IMG/VR virus record: IMGVR_UViG_3300044796_000202
Location: 1-43,323 of that record
Source of the DNA: a virus
Strand: one strand, 5' to 3'
Length of the DNA: 43,323 nucleotides
Position numbers and translations under genes: made by a program. Positions 30,280 through 39,012 of the stretch are shown one piece after another. The notes beneath the pieces are model-generated. The model saw only the letters and a list, made by a program, of their open reading frames with translations. It had not been told where the DNA came from and made no database searches. How positions within the stretch are numbered: position 1 is the stretch's first letter; every line of letters starts with the position of its first letter.

Positions 30280-31596
30280 CTGATTCGAAGATGGGCTAAA
30301 TAAAAATAAATTGGGATTCCTTTGCACGGGTGATTGGCTCAAATCAACATTCACCTGTTTCGTACTAAGATATGCTTTCATCAATTCTAATTTATTTTGC
30401 AGTATCGTATTGAACGCTCCAAATTTATCAGTATCTTTCACAATGGAAGTGAAGTATATCGTCAAAACCCAATAAGCGATAATATCGTGGAAATCCCCTT
30501 GAAGGAATGGGTATTGTCCAAGCGTGAAACTTACCCCATTCGTTGCCGGTGCATAGACGAGAGGTTTCAATAGAGCCAACGTATTGTTTCCCGTGAACAT
30601 TTGGACTTGATAATAGAGTCCATCACCGCCAGGTTGTGGAATAGTGATAAACAGATTTTGGTTCGTTATGTCTATATTTTGCGGATAGGTACTAAACGGA
30701 GTAGCCGATGTCGTTATGAGATTCGATCCCGCCGCGGCTCCGCTTGTTGCAATCGTTCCCGTAATGTCAGCAAAATTCATGTCGGCAATGTTAATCTGGC
30801 AATAGATCGTGATGACGTTTCCCGTATTCGAAGGAATCGGCCAGAACTGAATTTTGTTGTCATAGATAAAGAAATATGCAGGGATGGATGAGGTGTAGGG
30901 TAGGGCGTTTAGTTTAGTCCATTCCGTGACGGATTCAACGGGATAAGGAGTATAAACAAGTTGCCCGATCGTGATTGTGGCGTTCTTTATTTTCGACACG
31001 TTCGCCCCTAGGGGATACGACTGAACACCTACGCATGAGATTGTCGTGTTCGTAGGAATAACGTTGACGTACGACTGGACTGCTTCTGCCAATCCCCCGC
31101 TCCAACTGATGGCGGTTGAATTTTGAGTGAAGGTGATGGTAGCCGTTGAGCCATCCGAGAAAGAAGCCAAGGATGTCTGCGTTGCGGTAGGCCATGCAGT
31201 CTGAAGCGTAGCCGAAGTCGCACCGCTTGGGATTGCGGCGGTTGTTAAAAACTGTTGTCCGGCAAGTCCCGATATCCAAGTGATTTTCGTGGAATTCTGA
31301 AAAAAGTTTACTGGTCGTTGTTCGCCGTCTGAAAAAACAACGAGTTGGGAACAAGTGGCATACGGCCATGTCGCGCTCAAGGTCGCCGAAGTAGCACCTA
31401 CGACAGGCGTTGTGGTCAGTGATAAGGTTTCCGGCCCGATAGTCGTGATGGTCGTCGTTTTCTCGTTATCGAAATACTTTTGGATGAGATAGCGATGCTG
31501 GTCGTTGATAAGCGTCTGAATCAACGTAGTGATGACCGCGTTCGTGTTCAACGAAAGCGAGTTTATCATAGTGGTGAGAGCGGTGTAGGATTTCAT
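30277..31596 (-). CDS. Head-tail adaptor-like tail protein with duplicated insert
   Basis: 439 aa. Helical N-terminus (NTNAVITTLIQTLINDQHRYLIQKYFDNE), typical of podoviral neck proteins, and a matching C-terminal helical region (DFHDIIAYWVLTIYFTSI...LELMKAYL). Inserted between them are two homologous beta domains of 58 residues (GATSATL at 67 and 125; TITF/VNFF and WISGL/WSGGL ends). Next to the nozzle-like gene, this should connect portal to tail. Confidence 0.65.
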   Translation of the reverse strand: MKSYTALTTMINSLSLNTNAVITTLIQTLINDQHRYLIQKYFDNEKTTTITTIGPETLSLTTTPVVGATSATLSATWPYATCSQLVVFSDGEQRPVNFFQNSTKITWISGLAGQQFLTTAAIPSGATSATLQTAWPTATQTSLASFSDGSTATITFTQNSTAISWSGGLAEAVQSYVNVIPTNTTISCVGVQSYPLGANVSKIKNATITIGQLVYTPYPVESVTEWTKLNALPYTSSIPAYFFIYDNKIQFWPIPSNTGNVITIYCQINIADMNFADITGTIATSGAAAGSNLITTSATPFSTYPQNIDITNQNLFITIPQPGGDGLYYQVQMFTGNNTLALLKPLVYAPATNGVSFTLGQYPFLQGDFHDIIAYWVLTIYFTSIVKDTDKFGAFNTILQNKLELMKAYLSTKQVNVDLSQSPVQRNPNLFLFSPSSNQ

Positions 31597-31597
31597 G

Positions 31598-32053
31598 TTA
31601 GAAAGTAGTAAAGGTTATAAATACCGTCGCGTTTCCTGCGGAACTTGAAACAATCGTAAGAGGTTTCTGGGTGTAGTAAGTCGTGTTCGCAAGCGATACT
31701 GCCCCCACCAGAACTCCTGAACTCGTCCCCTTTGCGATTGTTGCAACGGTAGCAGTGTTATTTTTTATAGTGATATTCCCTGCCGTTGTATCACGTGCGA
31801 TGAGATAAACTCCCGTGATAATTGCGTTGAATGGTGCCCCTGCCAACCCGAAGACATTTACCGCCGTCGTTCCCGTTGTGGTTGTTGCTACGCAGAAATA
31901 ATCGGGGGAGTTTAGGATATTTCCATATTCAATCCTGGGACTATTTATTCCCGTGTGCGCATGGAAAGGGACTTTGACAACGGAAAACTGGCTGTCATTG
32001 GCAGACTGTGCCAGTTGTTGGGCTACATAGGTTTTAATCTCTTGGGAAATCAT
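31598..32053 (-). CDS. Small tail or virion protein
   Basis: 151 aa. Helical start (EIKTYVAQQLAQ), a VPFHAHTGINSPRI motif of the HTHNGxDSP type found in phage tail proteins, and a beta-sandwich-like body. Overlaps the nozzle gene stop by four bases (32050-32053). Probably a tail-attached or receptor-side module. Confidence 0.6.
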   Translation of the reverse strand: MISQEIKTYVAQQLAQSANDSQFSVVKVPFHAHTGINSPRIEYGNILNSPDYFCVATTTTGTTAVNVFGLAGAPFNAIITGVYLIARDTTAGNITIKNNTATVATIAKGTSSGVLVGAVSLANTTYYTQKPLTIVSSSAGNATVFITFTTF

Positions 32054-34041
32054 TTTGTGCCGTAAGAAGAAGTCAGTTTGAGCGTCAATCCCTTCACCCT
32101 GATTTGCGTCAGTCGGTCATACGATGGCGTGGAAGATTGACTTGTAAGAATCGCCTTTGTGATGAGCCACTGGCTAGGGGGCAACGCATTAGGCCAGAGA
32201 TAAGAAAGCGTGTTTGTTCCTCCTGTTACCGAACCGATTTCTACATAACTTCCTGTTTGCCCTAACATGTCAGCCAGATTATTTGCCCCATATAAAGCAA
32301 CCGACTCGCTCGACTGTAATGGCACGGAAAGCTTGAACTCAAATTGTGCGGGCGTCTGCGGTTCGAGATTTGTTCCTATAGGAATAAGGTCGGAAATGAT
32401 ATATGACTGCCCTCCCGTGTAAGGAGCGGCGATTGAAGCGTCTATCCCGTAATTCGGGGTTCCTCCATCGCTCCATCCGGCAAGCAGTCCATATCCTACG
32501 TTTGGTCCATAGGTCGCTTGTTGCGAAGAAACCCCTAACGCACTCACATAGCCCGCATACGTCCCATAGGACATTTGGTTGCTGTTCCACAATGCCCCAC
32601 TATTCAAATCAACACACCAGATGCCTCCATATCCGCTTATGCTTCCTCCGGCCTGTGGACCAACTTGGCAACCGAAATACAGGCGGTTTTTGTTTGCTAC
32701 TGCCGTTCCTGTAGGGGCGCTGGCAGTTTCCGAACCGCCCCAGAAGAATAAAGGCTCAACTGTCCCCGAAATATGGTCAGGTACTTTTTTCCATTCATCA
32801 GCTTGGCTTCCGTTCGTGATGTAGATGATTCCCCTGTTTCCCGCGAAGACATACGCATTGTTCCCCACGGTAACGATGCAAGAGATATTCGATTCAGGGA
32901 CAAGGATAGCAGGAGCTGTATATTTCAATGCCAACCCTTCGACATTCCACGGATAGATATAATTCAACCTTCCCCCGATCAGGACATTCTGGTTCAAGAA
33001 CGAGAGGCACTGCGCGACATCGTTGGGGGGGAGAATGGCAAAATTATTAAAATAATAGGTAGTCTTATCTTGAGGATTGAATCCAGTATATGAACTGCTC
33101 GCAAGAGCAGGAATGTTTTGTGCGAAAACGGCTACATAAAATGAATCGCAATAAACGGCAAAATTCGGCAATGTTTGAATCGCCATGTGGGGATTATTTG
33201 TTAAGGAACTTGTTTGAAGATATCCTCCTCCACCACCTACAGTTCCAGTAGTAGGATTCCATTGATAATTCCAAACTATACTAGTATTCGCATTATCAGA
33301 AATGATTTGCGTGTAATCAATTTGGCTATTTCTCCACACAAACAACCATTCATCATAAGTGGCAGGAGTTCCTGTTGCTCCTGTGCCGTTATGAATCGTT
33401 TGGTAAATCAAGATTCCGTTGCCATTTGCACTGGTGTCAGCACTTACTCCTAGCTTTCCCGCATTCCCAATCCATGTCCATGATCCGGTAGACGGCCCTC
33501 CCCCAGTTCCCGTCAAATATCTATCGCTCCATACGAGTCCCAACGAATCAATCATAAAGCTATAGGAGCCTGACTTCGTGAAATACTTTGTAAGGGATGG
33601 GACAACCGTATACCATGTAACCGCGCTATTTCCCGTAATCGTTACGGCGGAATTGGCAGGAAATTCATTACTCCCTTGCGTGTATAATTGATATTCATAA
33701 TTCAGCCCGCTTTGACCGAAATAGAACAACTGATAGGGAGTATTCAATGTCAATCCGCTAGTGCCTACAGATGTAAAAATAACCCATTGGTAGGATTCAA
33801 CATTCAACGAGGTCGGTATCAAAAGCAAATTCGAGGCAGTCGTTACCGTGGTCGTCTGGCTTCCCGTGTTCGGCGCGGCACTCACCGATTTCGTGCCGAA
33901 GCTCACGCTCGCTTCGTTCGGGATGCTGCCGATATTCACGGACTTTAAGTCAGTAAGGCCGGAATAAGGATCGGTTCCGATTCCTTGGCTAAAGCCCGAG
34001 ATCACGATGTCGCCGTTTTGGGGATCGATTGAATATGCCAT
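32050..34041 (-). CDS. Tail nozzle-like beta-propeller protein
   Basis: 663 aa, nearly all beta. The start MAYSIDPQNGDIVISGFSQGIGTDPYSGLTDLKSVNI and repeated strand pairs with YFFNN, VYVFAGNRGIIYI and LYFGCQVGP segments resemble podoviral nozzle or packaged-DNA stabilisation proteins that read like propellers. The C-terminal part (DLIPIGTNLEPQTPAQFEFKL) is a further beta domain. Position next to the adaptor supports it. Confidence 0.65.
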   Translation of the reverse strand: MAYSIDPQNGDIVISGFSQGIGTDPYSGLTDLKSVNIGSIPNEASVSFGTKSVSAAPNTGSQTTTVTTASNLLLIPTSLNVESYQWVIFTSVGTSGLTLNTPYQLFYFGQSGLNYEYQLYTQGSNEFPANSAVTITGNSAVTWYTVVPSLTKYFTKSGSYSFMIDSLGLVWSDRYLTGTGGGPSTGSWTWIGNAGKLGVSADTSANGNGILIYQTIHNGTGATGTPATYDEWLFVWRNSQIDYTQIISDNANTSIVWNYQWNPTTGTVGGGGGYLQTSSLTNNPHMAIQTLPNFAVYCDSFYVAVFAQNIPALASSSYTGFNPQDKTTYYFNNFAILPPNDVAQCLSFLNQNVLIGGRLNYIYPWNVEGLALKYTAPAILVPESNISCIVTVGNNAYVFAGNRGIIYITNGSQADEWKKVPDHISGTVEPLFFWGGSETASAPTGTAVANKNRLYFGCQVGPQAGGSISGYGGIWCVDLNSGALWNSNQMSYGTYAGYVSALGVSSQQATYGPNVGYGLLAGWSDGGTPNYGIDASIAAPYTGGQSYIISDLIPIGTNLEPQTPAQFEFKLSVPLQSSESVALYGANNLADMLGQTGSYVEIGSVTGGTNTLSYLWPNALPPSQWLITKAILTSQSSTPSYDRLTQIRVKGLTLKLTSSYGTK

Positions 34042-34397
34042 TATGATGTTGAATAAAGAAAAATTACTTCGGTATTCGCTGGCACGCCATTCGGATAGCT
34101 TCCGACCGTGAGGGTTACAACATTTCCCGATAGCGTATAATCGGTAGTCGGCGTTTGGATAATTCCCTGTACGGAAAGATAAAAATCGAATGCTACTGTA
34201 TTACTGGCATCGAAGACTGTCTGGCCAGAAGTAGCCACGAATACATCCTTCTGCATCGAACTCGACACATCCGACGCCGCGTCAACGAGAATCCGTCCTG
34301 TTGCTTGATTGATCTGCCCAGGCATCACTTCTCCTGGTTCACCGTCTATTTCGAATAAGGCGGTAGGAATGAAGTTATTATCTCGTGGTGCGTCCAT
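34041..34397 (-). CDS. Small structural protein with RDNNF motif
   Basis: 118 aa, MDAPRDNNFIPTALFEIDGE at the start, then GRILVDA, and a beta-domain with SVQGIIQTPTTDYTLSGNVVTL, a pattern often seen in phage tail-associated proteins. Shares one base with the nozzle start. Likely fibre or decoration adaptor. Confidence 0.6.
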   Translation of the reverse strand: MDAPRDNNFIPTALFEIDGEPGEVMPGQINQATGRILVDAASDVSSSMQKDVFVATSGQTVFDASNTVAFDFYLSVQGIIQTPTTDYTLSGNVVTLTVGSYPNGVPANTEVIFLYSTS

Positions 34398-34673
34398 TTA
34401 AGTGTTTATGAGTAATGCTCCAGCCGAAGTTGCAACAGCCGGATAAGTCTTGCCGTCAGTTCCCTCGAATAACCAGACTCCGATATATCGTTCATTCCCT
34501 GGATAGAAGGGTTGCATGGTAAAGGAAATCGTTGAAGTCGTATCAGTCAAGATTCCTCCCGTATCGGGATCAATTTTAATCTGTACCATGTTCGTGCCTT
34601 GTACAGTATCCGTGTTCAGGCAGGCAAGCTTTCCAACGATGAAATTCCGATCGCGTGAAGTTATTTGCGTCAT
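34398..34673 (-). CDS. Small structural protein with RDRNF motif
   Basis: 91 aa, SRDRNFIVGKLACLN then MVQIKIDPDTGGIL, paralogous in layout to its neighbour (short motif, cross-over, ILVD/ILTD end, beta domain). Its stop is directly followed by the next ATG. Confidence 0.55.
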   Translation of the reverse strand: MTQITSRDRNFIVGKLACLNTDTVQGTNMVQIKIDPDTGGILTDTTSTISFTMQPFYPGNERYIGVWLFEGTDGKTYPAVATSAGALLINT

Positions 34674-35368
34674 AGTCGTTTTTTATCTCGTTCGAGCATC
34701 GCGTAACGGTCTCGTATCTTGACTTTATCGCGCTCAATCTGCGCTCTATCCTCTGCATTTTGTGCCTCTTTCTTGGCTAAATTCGCCTCGTTTCGGGCTA
34801 GGATATGTTCTCTGGCGTCTAGTGCCTCTTTTGCCCTTTCCTCGGCTAAAACGGCCTGTTCCTGCATGTTTTTGGCTACCATGAGGGCTAGTTTGGACTC
34901 CTTGGCATCTTCAAATGCCGATACTTGGAGCGTTTCTGCTTCTTGGAGCCGCACTTCTGTCGTTTTCTGATCTGTGAGAGCTTTTTTCAGGCTTATGGCT
35001 AGGCTTTTTTCCTGCTTTGCAAGTTCAATAGCTTTTTCTTCGACAACTTTCTCTCGTTCTTTCACGGATGCGGCGAAATTATCGACATCGAACTTTGCCC
35101 ATGCTACGTCCTCCATGCCGATCTGTTTTTCGGAACGAAGTCTCCGGACTTCCGAGAGAATCCCATCACGTTCGGCGGCCGCTTGAGAAATTTCTCTAGT
35201 GATTTCCGATAAAGACTTATCACGGAATTTGGAAAGGGACTGCTCCTCTTTTGTCTGTAGTTCACGCAAGCTATCCACTCGTTCAGCCAGCTTCATGCCT
35301 TCATCCTGTTGCTGTCGTTTTTGCACGGCTTGCGATTTTGCCACTTCGCTTTTGGCGAGCAACTTCAT
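34670..35368 (-). CDS. Long coiled-coil protein
   Basis: 232 aa, almost entirely heptad coiled coil rich in Lys, Glu, Ala and Leu (KAIELAKQEKSLAISLKKALTDQ, RNEANLAKKEAQNAEDRAQI). Could be a virion rod, a scaffold or a tail assembly protein. No globular domain. ATGA overlap with the next gene. Confidence 0.6.
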   Translation of the reverse strand: MKLLAKSEVAKSQAVQKRQQQDEGMKLAERVDSLRELQTKEEQSLSKFRDKSLSEITREISQAAAERDGILSEVRRLRSEKQIGMEDVAWAKFDVDNFAASVKEREKVVEEKAIELAKQEKSLAISLKKALTDQKTTEVRLQEAETLQVSAFEDAKESKLALMVAKNMQEQAVLAEERAKEALDAREHILARNEANLAKKEAQNAEDRAQIERDKVKIRDRYAMLERDKKRL

Positions 35369-35370
35369 GG

Positions 35371-35892
35371 TTATTCGGACTCGAATTTCTTTGCCAAATC
35401 CTGAAGGCCTTGACCTTGTTTTACGACGCGAGTATTGATTCTTCCCTCATCGTCCTTGCTCAATGTGGATTCGAGCTTAGGCCGTTCGGTAGATTCTTTC
35501 ACGGTCGCTCTTTTCACCGGCAACGGATTAAGGCCCATCTGAATCAAAGCAACGAGGTCGTTTTCCGAGTACGTTCCCGCTTTTGAGAAAGAGGAAAGAC
35601 GGGGCGAACCATCGTCATTCCGTTCCTGTTTCAAAAGCATCTTATACTGTGGGCCTTTGTAGTATTCACGTTCCGCTAAATCTTTTGCCAACTTCTTCCT
35701 AATCTGTTGGGTATCCAAAAGACTTGCATCAGGAATTACTAAAGGGGACATCGTATGGGCAGGGAAAAGATACTCTTTATTGTTCCACTTGCCCGTGAAG
35801 TCTTCGTCCGAATAATTCGAGAAATAGAATATACCCTCAAAATCTTCAGGGAGAGTGTTCTCCACTTTCATCAGTTCTTTTTCTGTTTGCAT
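35371..35892 (-). CDS. Conserved virion-module protein
   Basis: 173 aa from the ATG at 35892; the frame is open upstream from a TTG at 35964 but that region forms the hairpin leader. The domain FEGIFYFSNYSDEDFTGKWNNKEYLFPAHTMSPLVI with IRKKLAKDLAEREYYK is a pattern I recognise from capsid-module proteins of environmental phages; its function is not known. C-terminus is charged and flexible. Confidence 0.6.
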   Translation of the reverse strand: MQTEKELMKVENTLPEDFEGIFYFSNYSDEDFTGKWNNKEYLFPAHTMSPLVIPDASLLDTQQIRKKLAKDLAEREYYKGPQYKMLLKQERNDDGSPRLSSFSKAGTYSENDLVALIQMGLNPLPVKRATVKESTERPKLESTLSKDDEGRINTRVVKQGQGLQDLAKKFESE

Positions 35893-35900
35893 GGTAGTTT

Positions 35901-35931
35901 GGCCTTCCGGCCGATTTCGCCCTTTCCAGGG
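35901..35931 (-). promoter_or_regulatory. Twin tetraloop hairpin leader (site 2)
   Basis: Reading the minus strand: CCCT-GGAA-AGGG (35931-35920), a CGAAATC linker, GGCC-GGAA-GGCC (35912-35901), then 8 nt to ATG. Nearly the same layout stands before the scaffold gene at 38611-38642. Confidence 0.65.
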
Positions 35932-35986
35932 ATTAGATTTATTTACCGCGAGGGGATGAGACAATTCCCATCCCCCATCAAATTAC

Positions 35987-36745
35987 CTAGAGGTCTAAGT
36001 TCACTGGGTAATACTTCGCACTTACTGTCGTGTAGAAGGAATTACCGATGACCGCCGTATTCGTGGCAAACAGCGTGATTGCCCCTGCCGTCGCCGTGGA
36101 AGGAGAAACTGCTCCGCCTACCGTAGCAGCCGTCGAGTCACCCAAGACCGACCACTGTCCTTTCGTAGCCACAAAGCCATAATTCGCCGCCGTGATCGGA
36201 TAGAACGTTACGCCGCGCGGAACGTTCGTCGGGGTCGTCGGATTCACGATGACACCATTCCCTGGCTGTGGGAACAATGAAATCTTGCTCGTTGTGTCGA
36301 GTGCCGTATTCGGAGCATCTGCCAAAGTGATTACCAATGCGCCATTGGTCGTCGCCTGTGCCGGATGGCTCTGAATCTGTAGAGACTGACCAGCACCCGC
36401 ACCGTCAACTACGAAAGCGTAGCCCAACTGATACTGGTTTAACGTCGCGGCCGTACCACCAAGAGTAACCGTCACCTGTGCAGGAAGGTTCGTGGTCGTT
36501 GAATACGCCGTGAACGCCGTTACTGCCATATTCTGATGGTTCGCTACGTCGGCCGCATCCTGCATCAATTTACCGACTGCAAGATTTGACGCTCCAGCGA
36601 GAACCATCGTCAGTTCCCGACCGTCTTCCAAATCCCAGCGAGTGCCAAGCATCGTCTGCAAGCTCGCATCCGTCGATTGCTGGAACGTACCTGACGCCTG
36701 ATAAGCGAGAGGGGCTGTTGCAGCACGATTTACAATTCTGGACAT
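35987..36745 (-). CDS. Capsid-associated (decoration-like) protein
   Basis: 252 aa, beta-rich with Ala/Thr/Gly bias, right after the major capsid gene. N-terminal part RIVNRAATAPLAYQASGTFQQSTDASLQ, then DLEDGRELTMVLAGASNLAVGKLMQ, and strands up to the end. Position and composition fit a decoration or minor capsid protein; no enzyme motif. Confidence 0.65.
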   Translation of the reverse strand: MSRIVNRAATAPLAYQASGTFQQSTDASLQTMLGTRWDLEDGRELTMVLAGASNLAVGKLMQDAADVANHQNMAVTAFTAYSTTTNLPAQVTVTLGGTAATLNQYQLGYAFVVDGAGAGQSLQIQSHPAQATTNGALVITLADAPNTALDTTSKISLFPQPGNGVIVNPTTPTNVPRGVTFYPITAANYGFVATKGQWSVLGDSTAATVGGAVSPSTATAGAITLFATNTAVIGNSFYTTVSAKYYPVNLDL

Positions 36746-36777
36746 AATTTTATTAGATTAGTTTGTTTGGACCTTTG

Positions 36778-37827
36778 TTAAGCTGCCGATGTGATTCCCG
36801 TCAAAACTCCCTGGCGAAACGGAAGCGTGCAGATCAAGTTACCGCCCAAGATAACGAATCCGTTGATCGTTCCCTGGTTGTAAGCTTCGATCATGCCCGT
36901 CCATGTAAACGCACCTTTCGGCGAGTACATCGAATCCGTGTACACGTTGCCCTTGATGTTCTTCGCTTTCGGAGAAATCGCCTCGCCCTTCCACCACTTC
37001 AACGCGTGCCACTCAAGGAACTTTGTGTTCAGCATGTAGAAGTATCCGGTCGTGATCTTTTTATCGCGAGAGATAATCATGCCGTCCCACCGCTGTTCCG
37101 AGTAACCCGATGACTGCGCAACGGTACGATCTTGGACTTTGAAATCCATGTTGTTCCGTTGGAACGGCGTTTGAAGCTGCTCGAAATAACCCCACGTGGT
37201 GTAGTCCGTGATAATCATGTCCGGAATCACCGAACCGTCCGAGATGTTATTCCAAAGCGTCCGAACCTGTACGAGCGAGATCGTGCCGCCCGATGCCGTA
37301 ACCGTAGAGTTAAGGGCATTGTAGGAAGCGCGGGTCAAACCGCCGTAGGTCGAAGCAACCGTACCGTTGTCCACCGTGTTCGCCAAACCATTCGGAGCCT
37401 TGCCGCCGAATGACGTACCGTCGCCCTGCAAGAAGTTGCCGATGTCGTCCGAAGCGTCTTGTGCGCGAGATTCCATCGTCGTCTTCATCAGATTGAGGGT
37501 TTGCATGTCCGTCGCGTTGATAGACAGGTCAGTTCCTGCGAGCGAGATATTCGTTGCAATGAACGTCGCATAAAACGTTTCGTTTACCGTCGTCGGCTGT
37601 TGGGAGATCGGAAGAAGGTCATAGCCGTTGAAAGCCACCGAAGCCAAACCCTTTTGGTACTTAAGCGGGACTAATACTTGGCTACCGTTCCACTTCTTCG
37701 TCTTCTCCATCATCATCCCGAAAAACTTGTTGTCCCGAAGTACACCATCAACCAAGAACGGAGCCAGGTACTGGTTCGTATACGAGGTAATGTTTACTCC
37801 AGGCGCGATTCCACCTTGTGATGCCAT
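36778..37827 (-). CDS. Major capsid protein (HK97-fold candidate)
   Basis: 349 aa, the usual size. N-terminal arm with NITSYTNQYLAPFLVDGVLRDNKFF, an E-loop-like region with WNGSQVLVPLKYQKG, a helix with MKTTMESRAQDASDDIGNFLQGDG, and beta strands with MIITDYTTWGYFEQLQ, typical of capsid proteins of the P22-like/podoviral group. It lies between scaffold and decoration genes. A -10-like TATATT 7 nt before ATG suggests its own promoter. Confidence 0.8.
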   Translation of the reverse strand: MASQGGIAPGVNITSYTNQYLAPFLVDGVLRDNKFFGMMMEKTKKWNGSQVLVPLKYQKGLASVAFNGYDLLPISQQPTTVNETFYATFIATNISLAGTDLSINATDMQTLNLMKTTMESRAQDASDDIGNFLQGDGTSFGGKAPNGLANTVDNGTVASTYGGLTRASYNALNSTVTASGGTISLVQVRTLWNNISDGSVIPDMIITDYTTWGYFEQLQTPFQRNNMDFKVQDRTVAQSSGYSEQRWDGMIISRDKKITTGYFYMLNTKFLEWHALKWWKGEAISPKAKNIKGNVYTDSMYSPKGAFTWTGMIEAYNQGTINGFVILGGNLICTLPFRQGVLTGITSAA

Positions 37828-37834
37828 GATAAGT

Positions 37835-37840
37835 AATATA
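37835..37840 (-). promoter_or_regulatory. Possible -10 element of capsid gene
   Basis: TATATT on the minus strand, with 7 nt to the ATG at 37827, the same distance as in the proposed leaderless promoters. No good -35 and no late box are present, so this is weak. Confidence 0.3.
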
Positions 37841-37875
37841 AATTTAATTTATTTACCGACATAGACTTAGAATGT

Positions 37876-38601
37876 TTAAATCAGGTCATTTTCACGGAGG
37901 AAGCGTTCCGAGGCGTCATCCACAATCCGTGAGGGTTGCGATGCACCGCTTCGGGTCATCGAGCGATTGGACAGTTCCTGCCTTCGGGAACTCGCACGCT
38001 CTTTGAGGCGCAAGAATGTTTCGGCTACTGCATCGGGGTCGGCGTACTCTTTGACGTTGCCATCCTTATCCTTGGGAGACATTCGCTCCATAAGCGCGAA
38101 ATAATTGCTCCTATCGGTTGAGTTGGACATATCAATGCCATAATCGTCCTCAATGCGTTCTTCGATATCATCCACCGTCTTGTCTTCCTCTTGTTGTGCT
38201 TTCACATCGTCGCCGCGTTCGGCTTGGATGCGTTGAAGAGCTTTTTCAACCGCTCCTTCCTCTCGCGCACGCAATGCCTTTTTCAAGATATTGCCCGCCG
38301 CGATATGTTCCGGAGTATCCGTGCCATAGATAGAGTCAATTTCCTTGAGGTCATCGTCGCCGACTTCCTGTTTGAATTTGCCTACCTCTGTCAGCACTTT
38401 AATCCGTTCGTTGAGTTGGAGTGTCAGATTTTCAGCGTCCTTCAATCTTTGGTCCAACCGACGATTTTTGCGATTGATTCTGCGCTCCTCGATTTCGGCA
38501 TCCGTTTCCTCCTTTCCAGGTATCTCCAGATTGCCTCGATCAGCGAAAGCGTCCTGATTATCAACTTCTAAATCCTTCAAAAAATCTTGTTGTTCGCTCA
38601 T
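37876..38601 (-). CDS. Scaffold protein
   Basis: 241 aa, acidic and helical with charged coiled-coil segments (RRINRKNRRLDQRLKDAENLTLQL, KALRAREEGAVEKALQRIQAE) and a basic, flexible C-terminus (RASSRRQELSNRSMTRSG) that probably binds capsid. Gene order portal side, scaffold, capsid is standard. The leader has the twin hairpins. Confidence 0.75.
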   Translation of the reverse strand: MSEQQDFLKDLEVDNQDAFADRGNLEIPGKEETDAEIEERRINRKNRRLDQRLKDAENLTLQLNERIKVLTEVGKFKQEVGDDDLKEIDSIYGTDTPEHIAAGNILKKALRAREEGAVEKALQRIQAERGDDVKAQQEEDKTVDDIEERIEDDYGIDMSNSTDRSNYFALMERMSPKDKDGNVKEYADPDAVAETFLRLKERASSRRQELSNRSMTRSGASQPSRIVDDASERFLRENDLI

Positions 38602-38610
38602 GTTGTTGGT

Positions 38611-38642
38611 TCCTTTTCCAAGGAGTTTCGCCCTTTTCAGGG
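38611..38642 (-). promoter_or_regulatory. Twin tetraloop hairpin leader (site 1)
   Basis: Reading the minus strand: CCCT-GAAA-AGGG (38642-38631), CGAAAC linker, TCCTT-GGAA-AAGGA (38624-38611), then 9 nt to the scaffold ATG. Loops are GAAA and GGAA, GNRA-type. Matches 35901-35931 in order, linker and distance to ATG though hairpin 2 differs in sequence. Confidence 0.65.
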
Positions 38643-38693
38643 AAATTAGTTTTTATTCAAGCTCTTAGTGGGAGAACTTTACAGCCAAACCGA

Positions 38694-38789
38694 CTAGACC
38701 GTTCCTTCCTCAACCTTTTCAGGTTCAGCAACCACTTCCTCTGGTTTCACTTCTGCTACTTCCACTTCTTTCAATTCTTGTTCATCCAT
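38694..38789 (-). CDS. 31-aa acidic peptide
   Basis: MDEQELKEVEVAEVKPEEVV and a similar end: Glu/Val/Lys only, extremely acidic. It starts after TAAAACT leader. May be a real virion-side peptide or a remnant; low support. The 92 bases to the scaffold gene are mostly the hairpin leader. Confidence 0.35.
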   Translation of the reverse strand: MDEQELKEVEVAEVKPEEVVAEPEKVEEGTV

Positions 38790-38804
38790 AGTTTTAGTGT
38801 TTAG

Positions 38805-38987
38805 TTATTCCCCATCCTCCTTATTTTCCTTCATCTCCCTCTCTTCGTCCCGCTCATCCTCTTTGTTCGCCCGATCCTCCGTATCCTTCCCCTTATGTTC
38901 TTTGGATGAGTGCTTTTTCGACCCGCATTTAGCACACTCCATTTCTTTCATCTTTTTTTTCAACGCTTTTGTTTTTGCTTCAGACAT
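38805..38987 (-). CDS. Small charged protein with CxxC
   Basis: 60 aa, starts SEAKTKALKKKMKEMECAKCGSKKH, then a long acidic and basic low-complexity tail. The KTKALKKK start resembles the KTKALRKKQ ends of the small proteins at 39939 and 40109. Confidence 0.5.
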   Translation of the reverse strand: MSEAKTKALKKKMKEMECAKCGSKKHSSKEHKGKDTEDRANKEDERDEEREMKENKEDGE

Positions 38988-39012
38988 TTTGTTGGTAGTT
39001 AATTATTGACCT

